From contig JALGQZ010000004.1 in the NCBI GenBank assembly GCA_023105745.1, positions 9,822,451 to 9,886,450 on the forward strand: 64,000 bases of DNA, in the 5' to 3' direction. The translations under genes were made by a program, and so were the position numbers. The notes under the pieces are model-generated. The model did not search any database. It was not told the origin of the DNA and saw nothing but the letters and a program-made list of their open reading frames with translations. The stretch comes from Austropuccinia psidii. Taxonomy: Eukaryota > Basidiomycota > Pucciniomycetes > Pucciniales > Sphaerophragmiaceae. Positions 26,917-36,861 of this stretch are shown one piece after another (position 1 is the first letter of the stretch; each line of letters starts with the position of its first letter).

Positions 26917-28237
26917 TTAACAGAAAAGTTGATGTAATATGGCCTTTCCAATTCAGCAATAAATTATTTCAGTCTTCAAAAATTAATCATTTAATTATCT
27001 AAAGGAACTCAATGATGCTTATCTCCTCTTTGGGTGGTTCATAACAGCAAAAATACATGAAATTTCCCAAATTGATACTTCAAAAGTGTTTTGTTCCACA
27101 CCTTGAACCTTCTATGTCCCCTATGATGCCTACAACTCTGCTCTTTATTAATTGGCATCCTCATTGTGACTCTGATTATATTAATCACCCAATTGCTTAT
27201 ATTTAAGCATATTAAAAAAAATATATATTAAAAAAGATTATTTACAGAGAAAATTGAAAAATGTCTTTGATTTGGGTACTGTCCATCACAATTATGTGTT
27301 GGATAGTGCAGTGGGGTGACACTGGCGGAGCAAATCTGTGGTCAATTTTCCTTAATGAATATATCATTTGTGTTATTCCATGTTTATTTTACTGTTACTT
27401 TTCCTCAAAGGTGATTTCATACTATTGATATCCTCTTTTATATAAATAATTACCATAAAAATAAAAAATTTATTCAGCTGAACTGTCATGGTATACCACA
27501 GTATGCACCTTTAGTGGTATTCTACCCTTCTTATTATAAGCGTCACCTTGGCCGCTCTGTGAGCAATCTGCAATTTTTGGACGCAGATCTTTGGCCAGGG
27601 TTTCAACATCATTTCCAAAATTATGGACATTTTCAATTGTGAAAATGGACCATAATTTTCTTAATTCTTCTCCAAGTCTTTATTCTTTCCAATTCATTCA
27701 TTCAACAATTATTTTCAATTATGGAACTGGTGGGAGTGGTAACTATCAAAAGTAAGTTCCTCTCCTGGTGTGCACTTCCCTGAGGGGTCTACAATCTGTC
27801 AAAACATCACCTTGGCCACTCTGTGAGCACCTGAAATCAAATGTTTCTGTCCAGATCATTGGAGAATTTCAAAATCAATTACTAACCTCTGTGATGAAGA
27901 TTGCAACCTCCTCAAGATTCATTTCTTTTCATTTCTCTCTTCTTTCTTTGCTTATTTCACATTTTAATTCTTTTTTTTTTTATTTCAATTTGTTTTATAA
28001 CATCAAATTTCATGTCACAAAATCATCACTAATTTATTTTATGATCAATCATGAAGCCAATTTCAAAAAAAGATAAAGCAAGTACCACAGCATATGCCAA
28101 CATCTTAATTTCAGTATCAATTTTTTATTTCTCAAAAGAACTCCCCCTTATCACTCTCTCAAACCTTTTCCAATAGCCTCAAAAGGCTCCACCTTGTATT
28201 GGTGCTCAGGAGCTCACAATTTCAAGGTGGGGGGTAC
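26917..28237 (+). other. Chromovirus 3' tail and unassigned sequence
   Basis: No intact gene. Two related stretches (about 27540-27600 and 27780-27850, each with CACCTTGGCC..CTCTGTGAGCA) form an imperfect repeat. The end (28222-28237) is a purine-rich AGGTGGGGGGTAC tract that looks like the polypurine tract of the adjoining LTR. The stretch at 26930-27200 is unrecognised. Confidence 0.4.
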
Positions 28238-29616
28238 TGTCACAACCATGGCAATTAACCCTATTGGACCTCCATATGGCATATCCATGCCATTGCCAAT
28301 TTATGGCATTTTGGCCATACCCATAATCCTTGGCCAAATCGGCCATTTCATCTTTAGGTATTTTCCATTCAACAGCAAAAAGAAAGCCCAAAAGCCTGTA
28401 TTTGGCTTTTTAAGATTTAAAGACAGTTTTGCACAGTTTTCTATATTCAGCCTTTTCAAGCCATTTTCCCACATAATTTGGAAAATATGCCCAAATGGCC
28501 ATATTAGGCCATTTGGAGCTCAATTTCCAGTTTTACGCACTTTGCACAAATACAGTCTTAAAGCTTTATAAGCTGTGTTTGGCCAAAAACCCAAAAACTC
28601 TTTGTCACCTCTGAAGCCACCCAAAACCCATTTTTCACTCATATCCTCCTGGAATCCTTCAAAAAGACCTTTGGCCTCTTTAACCTTCCAATAACCAAAA
28701 GCGCCATAAATGGTTTTATACACCATTATGCATCTTTTTTCACCTCAAATTTGATGGTGCCTATATCAAAGGGTTATTTAAGAATTCCATAAGGTCATCA
28801 AGGCATTACATCATCCAGAAGATTCATCAAGTCTCAAGGAAAAAATGTAACTCTCAAATATCAATGGCACCATCAAGCAATTATTGCATATTCTCATTCA
28901 GAGTATTCCTCCAAGGGAATACTGGTAGTTTATTCTCAAGGTTTATTCAAGAGTTAGTTCCAAAGGAATCTGTCAAGTGTCAATGATCCATCAATCCACC
29001 TTGGAAACCACATTCATTAAATACAGTCTGGATTCATCAAGACCTGTATTTCATTCATACACCATGGGAAGATAACTCAACCTAGTTGGTTTCTCAATTT
29101 GGAAAGGTATACATTCCATTAGACATTCAATACACCTTCCAGTATTAAATACAGATGGGCTGGCATCCTGAAGTAGTCAATCTCTCAACTTCTTATATAT
29201 ACCAACCTCCTTTGACCATGGGGTTTTCCCCCAGATAATCAATATATTTTAATTTTATTTTATCTTTATGTATCTTATCTTTTCTGTTAAGTGAATACTG
29301 ATATTATCAATTAAGTAATTAAGCACTCTTTCTTTCTTCTTTCTTTGCCTGTCAGTGGATATTGTTGGTCATATACTTTACCCAGTTCATTGTTCATTCT
29401 GGAAGGTTGAAACAGTGATTAAGAACTTACTTGGTTGGATCTTTGATCATTTGGTTTTTTATTTTTCTTATTGCATCTAATTTTTGTACCTGCATTTTTC
29501 TTAGAGAAATTTATTGCTTTTATTTTTATATTATTCATTTTTTGGAGTCTTACAAGTGAGTTCCCTGATTACTTAACGCCAGGCCACTCTTGCTTTTCCC
29601 AAGAGCCCCTGTGACA
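28238..29616 (+). repeat. Chromovirus LTR, TGTCACA...TGTGACA type
   Basis: TGTCACAACCATGGC to CCCCTGTGACA, 1379 bp, preceded by a G-rich tract and followed at once by Copia pre-integrase sequence. It shares its ends and much of its sequence with the solo LTR at 29873. It is probably the 3' LTR of the remnant at 23941. It is rich in ATGGCC/GGCCAT words. Confidence 0.7.
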
Positions 29617-29872
29617 GGAAACCTGAAAGTAAACAGAATTTGTTTCTTGGATGAGTGCAAAAATTGCAGCCCAAGTTATTTTAAAAACTTTGAATGTGTC
29701 AAATGTATAGAATAAAAAATCAGAAAATTTTCATTATTCAAAAAATCAAGCTTCAAGCTCACAAAAACATTTGAGGTAATCCACTTAGACATATGTGGAC
29801 CTATTTGACCTACATAATCTACAGGAAACAAGTATTTCCTTACAGTAGCTGATGAGTATTCAGCCTGCATTG
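29617..29872 (+). pseudogene. Ty1/Copia pre-integrase and start of integrase
   Basis: Reads TGNLKVNRICFLDEC, then EVIHLDICGPI and GNKYFLTVADEYS. This is the Copia GAG-pre-integrase to integrase-core junction, with stops. The frame is cut at 29872 by a solo LTR and resumes at 31422. Confidence 0.7.
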
Positions 29873-31421
29873 TGTCACAGCCATGGGAAATCCCTTTCCA
29901 ATTGGTGTTTACGGAAATTCAAGCCTCCACCAATGCATGGCCAATTGGCAATACTATCAACCCTAGGCCATTTGAACACTCATGGTGTGGGACGGCTGTT
30001 TGTCCATATCCATGGCCCTCAGCTCATATCCTGCTTCATTGGCCCTTTTGGCCAATTTACAACCTCAAAAACCCCAGGACAATACCCCTAAATTTGAGCC
30101 TGGGGGTCATCCAGTCTTCTAGGGGCCTCTGGCCCTTCTAGCCATATCCAGGGCCTCAGGTCCACCCCCTTTGATTAGGGGGTTTAGGGCCATTTGGGCC
30201 CCCTATGGCCTCTATGGCCTGCAGGCCATGGGACACTTTAGGCCCGTTTTGGACTTATCCCAATGAGGCCAAAAGGCGCCAAGGGGCAACTCCAGGTGGG
30301 CTCACCTGAGCCTATTATGGCCAAAAAACCCAAAATTGGCCCAAGGACCCAAGACACCCAGAATGGCCATAACCCTCAAGACTCAAGCCATGGCTGCTGG
30401 AAATCACCAGAGGCCACCAGCCACCTTCAATAAGGGGTTTCCCCTCAAGATCAGGGAGACTTCTTGCCCAACTCAATGTACCCAAGTCTGCAGGAACCAG
30501 GAGTGGTGCATATATGGTATTATATACCATTATGCACCATTTTTCCTCAGAAATTCAACTGTGATGTTTTAAGGACTTCATTATTCCATTTAAAATCAAG
30601 TCCCCAGACCAATTACCCATTTCAAAAGGAGGCTTCAGCCCCTCAATCTTACAATCCATCGTGGCTACCAGAAGACCATTCAGGGACACCAACTACCTGG
30701 CTTTCCAGGTGTTGGGTATTTCATTCAAACAGTATTCCCCCAAGGAGATAATGGTCCAGGATTCTTGAAGGGAAATGTCAAGAGGTTGTTAATGATACAA
30801 ATGAGTTGTCAAGGTATCAAGAACTCCAGCACTCCTTGGAAAACTCAATTGATGCATAAAGGCAGTATTTGGACAGCCTGTATGGCACTGACCCATTTGG
30901 GCCAATTCATATTCCACTTTGGGAATTCAAGACCCAAATTTTATTCTCAAGATGGCCAGATCTGTGTTAAGCCAATACAGCTGGGTAAGCCACCCCCAGA
31001 ATCAGTTTTAAACTTTTCACATATACTGGCCACCTGTTCTTCACTGGGGACTTTTTCCCCAGTTAATTAATATATTGGATTTCTTTCTATTCTTATTTCC
31101 TTTTCAATATTAAAGTAAATACTTACAATCTTAGCTCAGTAATTTTCACTTCTTTCTTTGCCTGTCAGGGGATATTGGTCGTCATATCCTTTACTAATTC
31201 CATTGTTCTTTCTGGCAGGTTGAAACAGTGAATTGAGGATTAATTTGGTTGGCTCTTTGGCCTTTGGCTTCATTACTATCTGTGGAATATCTTGTACTTC
31301 TCTCATTTTCTCTTGAAGAAATATATTCTTCTTTATTATCTTTATCTTTGGAGCCCTCCAAGTGAGTCCTTTATTCCTGAGTGATAGGCCACTCTTGTTA
31401 TTCCCAAGATCCCCTGTGACA
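29873..31421 (+). repeat. Solo LTR of the TGTCACA type inside the Copia integrase
   Basis: TGTCACAGCCATGGG to CCCCTGTGACA, 1549 bp, flanked by CATTG at 29868-29872 and CATTG at 31422-31426, a perfect 5-bp target duplication. There is no internal region. It is unusually GC-rich for this window, with many GGCC words around 30030-30400. Confidence 0.9.
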
Positions 31422-33720
31422 CATTGGAGGAATTCCTTTTGTAAAAATATCATATGTCAAAGGAATCCTTACCTTTTTTAACTTTAAATTAGGAAAAAAA
31501 ACGTGGATATACTCCAATGATGGTAATCACAGATGGTTGTGGTGAGCTTATTTTGATAGAACTGAAACATATACTCCTATAAAAAGGAGTGAAAAACCTG
31601 ATAAGTGAAAAATATCATCCACAGCACAATGGTAGAGCTGAAGAAGATAATAGGACCACCATTGAAGCTAAAGGAGGCACATTAGCCTCTGAAAAACTGC
31701 AAAAGAAGCTGTGGGATGAGGCTTTGAGGTCAAGCCTGGTAGACCTCAATCAAGTTACCAAAGTCAAAACTGGCAACTCACTGTGGAAAATATACCACAG
31801 AATATCACTATACTTAAATTACTTGGTTGATATTGGTCATCCAGTTATATATGTACTAAATGAACCAGGCAATAAGCTTGATGAATGAAGTGCTCAAGGA
31901 AAGGTAGTAGGACAAAACATAGATATGAAGAGTTATCAAATATGGGATTCAAAGAGAAAGAAATTTATAAACACGAAACACATCAGACAGTTCAAAGCCA
32001 AAAAAAGAAATCAATAATGATAAAGCATATATGGACAGTGCAGAAGAAAAATTGCAAGAAAAATTAAATTAACATGGAAATGAAAAGAAAAACTTACATC
32101 TAGGTAAAAATGAAGTCCAAGTGTTCATCAAGACAGAGTCTTCAGACCAAAAAGAGCCTCTATGTCAAGACGACACTCAAATTGAAAGTGAATATTGCGA
32201 TGCGTTAGACAGAGAAACAAGGAGAAGAAGGAAGCTTAGAGACAGAAAAATAATATATAAATGAAATAGATATGGTTTTTTAAGATTTTTCACTCCAAAA
32301 TCGTACTGTCAAGGTATTGAGAGAAGAAACAGAAAACTGTGGATAAATTCGATGAATAAAGAGCTCAAAGAAGTTCATAACATGGAAGTCTTGGAGGGAT
32401 ACCATGGATATATTCCCAAATGTCCTCTGAGAACATTGTAGGTCTTTCAGATAAAACATGGCATTAAAATAGCACCCAAAATCTTCAAAGGTGGATTATG
32501 CGTCCAAGTTTTTAATCAGAATCTTGGAAGAAATTATGAGGAAACATGACAGCCGTAAAGATGTTACTCTTATATGTGTTGAAGCGAAGATTTCAGTTCC
32601 TTCAAATGGAAATTGAAGCTACTTTCCTGCACTCACTATTAAGAAAAAAGGTATTCATACACACTTCCCAGGGAGTGAATGCAAAATCAAAATTTCTGAT
32701 TCTGAGAAAATCCTTGTATGGACTGAAGAAAGCACCTCTGGACTGGTATCTTACATTAAAATTATGGTTTAAACATAATGCATTTTTAGAATCCATCTTT
32801 GACTACTTCCTGTTTCTCAATAGCTGTGAAGTAACCTTTCTGTACTTTAATGTCGATAACCTAATTGTAATAGGGAATGAAAACAACTTTAAAACAAAAA
32901 TGAAAGCAAAATTCAACCTCTCAAAAGACTCAGCCCCACACATCATCTTAGGACTTAACATAGAAATAAAAAACACTTGCTACCTTGAATAAATAAAAGG
33001 CCTCAGAACAATTCAGCATAAATTGCTCAAAACAAATCGTGAAGCCTCTGAAGGTGGGGCTTCAATTGTGTTCTGAAACAATGGAAGAACTAACTAAGTT
33101 CTATTATCTATAAATTAGCTATAGAGCTGCAATAGCACCCTTAAATTACATAGCAACAATGACAGGACCTGATATTGCCTATGCAGTATCAAGCCTTGTA
33201 AGATTCAGAAATTCTCCGGGAAAAAAGAATTGGAATGAGGTATTGAGATTGTACAGATACTCAAAGGATACCAATGGTTTAGCGCTGACTTTGAGAGCTC
33301 AGGGGGACACAAACAGCATCACCGTTTTTAGTGAAGCATCCTAGAAATATGACCCTTTATCAAGAAAATATCAAACAGGTGACATTTTAATCTTTAGGGG
33401 CTCTATCTGCTCGTGGAAAATTGAAAACAAGATAATATTAGTTTGTCAGTGACAGAAGAAGAGGTAAATGCATTAATAGAGGCCATGATGGGGGAAAATG
33501 GATTCAAGGTCTCAAAAGGGAAATAAGAGAAAGTAATATAGACATTTTTTACTGTATGAAAAACAGCATACTAATGGAGAAAATACAATTGAAAAATCAT
33601 AATTCCAAGCCAGAATATCTTAAAACAAATTTCAAATGAATAAGGAACACCTTGGAAGATAAATCAAAAAAAATCAAATTAATTTGTATAAACTTAATGG
33701 AAGCTGAATATTCAACAAAG
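31422..33720 (+). pseudogene. Ty1/Copia integrase, RT and RNase H remnant
   Basis: Integrase end (YHPQHNGRAEEDNRTTIEAK near 31620; KKLWDEALRSS; NKLDE near 31880), RT (LQMEIEATFLHS near 32600; LRKSLYGLKKAP near 32705) and RNase H (GPDIAYAVSSLVRFRNSPGK near 33170). The RT active-site box reads NVDN near 32850 where Copia has YVDD, so the catalytic pair is lost. Many stops. Confidence 0.82.
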
Positions 33721-33886
33721 AAAACTAAAAGAAATTCACTTGAAACTTGTATGAAATGGATGGCTGAAAATACCAAAATGTAATCAAAATCCCGTCAAAG
33801 AATGGGGGTGACATTTCATGAGAATTTCTCTGTGTGATCTTCAAAGGATGCTTGTTACATCTTAATAAATTCATTCTTTCAAAGCT
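33721..33886 (+). other. 3' end of the Copia remnant next to element B
   Basis: AAAGAATGGGGG at about 33797-33808 looks like a polypurine tract, followed by TGACATTTCATG, which could begin the Copia 3' LTR. Element B is inserted at 33886, and the other part of this stretch would be 44105-44379. No second LTR is available for comparison. Confidence 0.3.
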
Positions 33887-35723
33887 TGTGAGCCTTAGAG
33901 GTAATTTCATATACCCAAAAGACCACAAATATAAAAAATAGCATATTAATATAAATAAAATAAATTCATTTATATTATTAAAATAAAAATAAAAAATATA
34001 AATATAAAATTATATTAAAAATAAAAAATTAATTATAATTTAAAAATAAAATTACTTTAAATTTTGTAAATATAAAATTACATTTATACTTGAAAAATTT
34101 AAGTAAAAATGAAATTTTAACAAAATTGTGAAAAAATAAATAAATTTGGAAAAAAGTTAAATAAAATTTATTATAACTTTTTATCCAATAAATAAACATA
34201 TAAATTTTATTTCACCATTGGATTCCTCATAAAAAATCAGGTGGGGTCACCTCTGAGTGAAATGTTTGTAACTCAACTCTAAATAAGCTTAAATTAAGTT
34301 TTTAGTATTTTCAATACAAAAGTTGAAAATCCTCAAAACCTTAATTTAATTCACACCACATGTGGTGTTAACCATCAATTTTTGTGTTAAAATTGAGGTG
34401 TTGTGTTTAGTTTAGAAGTTATGAGGAATTAAAGTATTTTCAATTGAATTCAATTGAAATGTCAAAATGTGCGCGTGTATTACATAAGTGAACTTTGATT
34501 TACATATGAGGTGTCAATTATTACTGTATTGTACTGTACAATTGAATTGAATTACATGTGTAAATTATAAGTATAATACATGATGAGGAATTAAAGGAAA
34601 AATAAATTGGAAAGATTAAATTTGGGGGGGAAAAGGAACTCCAGCTCTAAGGGGGAGCTAGACCCCCAAAATCCTTGCTGACAGGCGTGGGATGTCAAAA
34701 TTCACGCAAAAGTTCATCACTTTTGGCCTGGAATTGAGTTACAGGGTCTGTGGACTCAATTGATGATGAGGTTTTGATACCAACTGGGGTAGTTTTAGCT
34801 GTTGCCAAGAGGGTAAAACTACCCTTAAGATAAAACCATCAGAGTAAAAACAGTTTTAACTGGTTTCTACGACTCTGACACACATTCTGACGTGTTTTGA
34901 AGGCTCTAGGCCTGGTATTGCTATAGTAATGGCTGATTTAAGGGTCTAAAATGGCTAAAAATGGCTAAAAATGGCTTAAACCAGCCCTTTTTGGTCTAAA
35001 CCAGGGTTCAATGATGCCATAATTGGCTTTTCTGTTGTCAGACTGTTTTTCACGACTGACAAGAGTAAATTTTACTTTTGGAGTAAGAGAATTGATGGCT
35101 ATAAAAGAATGTCTTCTTTGCCCCACTTTTCTCTTCATGTTAGAATCTTTTCCTTTTATTAATTAGTTTAAAACTGTTAAACCAATCAATCAAAGATTCC
35201 AACCACCACTTTTAAATCATTTTAATCCTTTTAACCACGTGAAAAAATCATTATAATCATTGTTTGTAGCTTTTATAATCATTTCTACCCCTGAACCACC
35301 CCAAAAGTGAATTAAAGCATCTTTCATCACTGTAAACTTTGTCACTTTGTTTCCAAATTCACTCTGGTCACTTTTGGGCGTGTTTTCTCTTTAATATTCT
35401 TTTTAAAGACTTTGTTCTTTAATTAATTGCTTGCAGTTCTTTGCTCAATTAATTCCAATTGAAATTGCTCTTGAAGAAATTTCTTTTGTAGCCTTAAAAT
35501 ATCTCTTGTAGAGTATTTTTTTGGGATAAATCTTTATTGTTGGTAAAACAATAAATTTTTATATTATTGTTTTATACTAATAAAGTTATAAACAATAAAA
35601 TTGGCGTGTTTTCTCTTAAAAATAATATTTCATACTATTTTTAACTGAATTTTACCTTATACAAATTTTGAGGACAGGAAAAGTACTTGATTTTTAATCA
35701 AAGTTTCATATCCACACCTTACA
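33887..35723 (+). repeat. 5' LTR of element B
   Basis: TGTGAGCCTTAGAGG to CACACCTTACA, 1837 bp. It matches the 3' LTR except for four substitutions that I counted. It includes three copies of a 10-bp unit ATGGCTAAAA (last copy altered) at 34951-34980. The promoter and transcription start cannot be placed from sequence alone. Confidence 0.95.
34951..34980 (+). repeat. Short tandem repeat in the B LTR
   Basis: Three consecutive 10-bp units ATGGCTAAAA, ATGGCTAAAA, ATGGCTTAAA, also present in the 3' LTR at about 43210-43239. Other family 1 LTRs carry one or two units, so copy number varies within the family. Confidence 0.7.
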
Positions 35724-35725
35724 TT

Positions 35726-35743
35726 TGGGGGCCCAGCCGTGAT
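35726..35743 (+). other. Primer-binding site of element B
   Basis: TGGGGGCCCAGCCGTGAT, two bases after the LTR end. Its complement ends CCA and folds as a tRNA 3' end: T-stem strand CACGG, acceptor strand CTGGGCC, discriminator C, then CCA. Element E has a related site at 61926-61943. I cannot name the tRNA. Confidence 0.75.
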
Positions 35744-35946
35744 ATTTTACCTGTGACATATTTTTTTACTCTTTTTAAATCTTTTTTCTTATATTGAAAA
35801 ATTTAAAAACATATAAAAAATACTTATAATTCAAAAAACACATAAAAAATAACTTTTTTCATATTATAAGTGAGGCTTATATTTTTATTTCTTTTTTGAA
35901 ATAACCTTTTTTTTACTTAATTAATTGGCTTTTTCATTAATTTTAG

Positions 35947-36861
35947 TGTCTGACAACGTGGTAAGACAAGAAAACATTGAAACAGCCTCAACAGTAACCA
36001 GCATTATCCCTGCCAGTACTGTTAATTCTGATCATAATAGCACTGTTATTGTGACTCAAAATAACCAGCCTGAACCAATATCTTCTGAATTAATTAACTT
36101 GGACATAAGTAATACTCTTCAGAAGGCTAAGAATTTGGCCAATAGTAAGTTTTTGACGTAAAAATACTATTTTAAGCCTTTTTTAACCATAATTATGCCT
36201 TCAACCAGGTCAGGAGCCAGCTACAACCCCTCAAGCAGCTCCCAAAAAGGTAATAGACGTGATTATGGCAGAGGCCAATCAGGTACAGAAGGAAAAGGGT
36301 CAGTTGATGACTTCCAAACAACTAAAATGGGTCATTCTGAAGCTGATAATACCATTTTACCTTCAAAAAGAGCTGACACCGCCACAACAAGCCTCTGTGG
36401 ACATATACAAAGCCAGCCACAGTGCATACAACAATGCACTCCAATTCAAGGAGTACCAGATCCTTGCAGACCTGTGGAAGAATTGCATGAATTCTTACCT
36501 GACAGTAAGAAAATTCTTGGGCCATCCCAACACTTGCAAATTGCTCAATGGATGGCATCCATTGATGGAGAAGAAAAACATGATGCTTTTGACACTAGAA
36601 TGGAGGAAAAACAACCCTCCACCAGCCAAACCAGTGCCAAAAACAGCCCCAGTGGCCAGCAGCAGCAGCAATTCCAACGTGAAAAAGCAGCCACAAACTC
36701 CAAACAAGGGCAAAGGGAAGGCACCAGCCCCAAAACCTTACAGCCAGGGCTACAGAATCCCAAAGATTCAGCAGGATGCCATGGAAAATGTATTTCAGAT
36801 GGCCAGAACCATGATGGAATTACAGAAGAAGGAGGAAGCCAGATTAAGGTTCCAGAAATGA
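35947..36861 (+). CDS. Spliced small protein overlapping gag, element B (two exons, about 283 aa)
   Basis: Exon 1 is 35947-36144 and exon 2 is 36209-36861, in +1 relative to gag. Exon 1 has no in-frame ATG. It starts TGTCTGAC right after an AG acceptor (TTTTAG), so an upstream exon ending in A would create ATG; one A plus both exons is 852 nt, an exact multiple of three. The protein has a polar N-terminal part, a helical core with Trp ([13 protein letters not shown]) and GWHP, a Pro/Lys-rich basic linker and a charged C-terminal helix. I do not recognise the family. Copy A and copy C substitutions here are mostly silent in this frame and alter Gag, which indicates selection on this protein. 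The same layout occurs in E (60018-61105). The stop TGA overlaps a gag-frame ATG. A nucleic-acid-binding or Gag-like role would fit the basic linker but is a guess. Confidence 0.65.
36145..36208 (+). other. Predicted 64-nt intron containing the gag start codon
   Basis: Donor GTAAGT, acceptor ACCAG, with a pyrimidine-rich stretch and TTTTTAACC as a possible branch site. The gag ATG (36195-36197) lies 14 bases before the splice site, so removing the intron removes the gag start and joins exon 1 to the small-protein frame. Copy C has the same 64-nt intron. Confidence 0.65.

Noticed and set aside
26917..28237. CRISPR-like or satellite array
   Set aside because: Only two imperfect related stretches; no regular repeat-spacer pattern here or elsewhere in the window.
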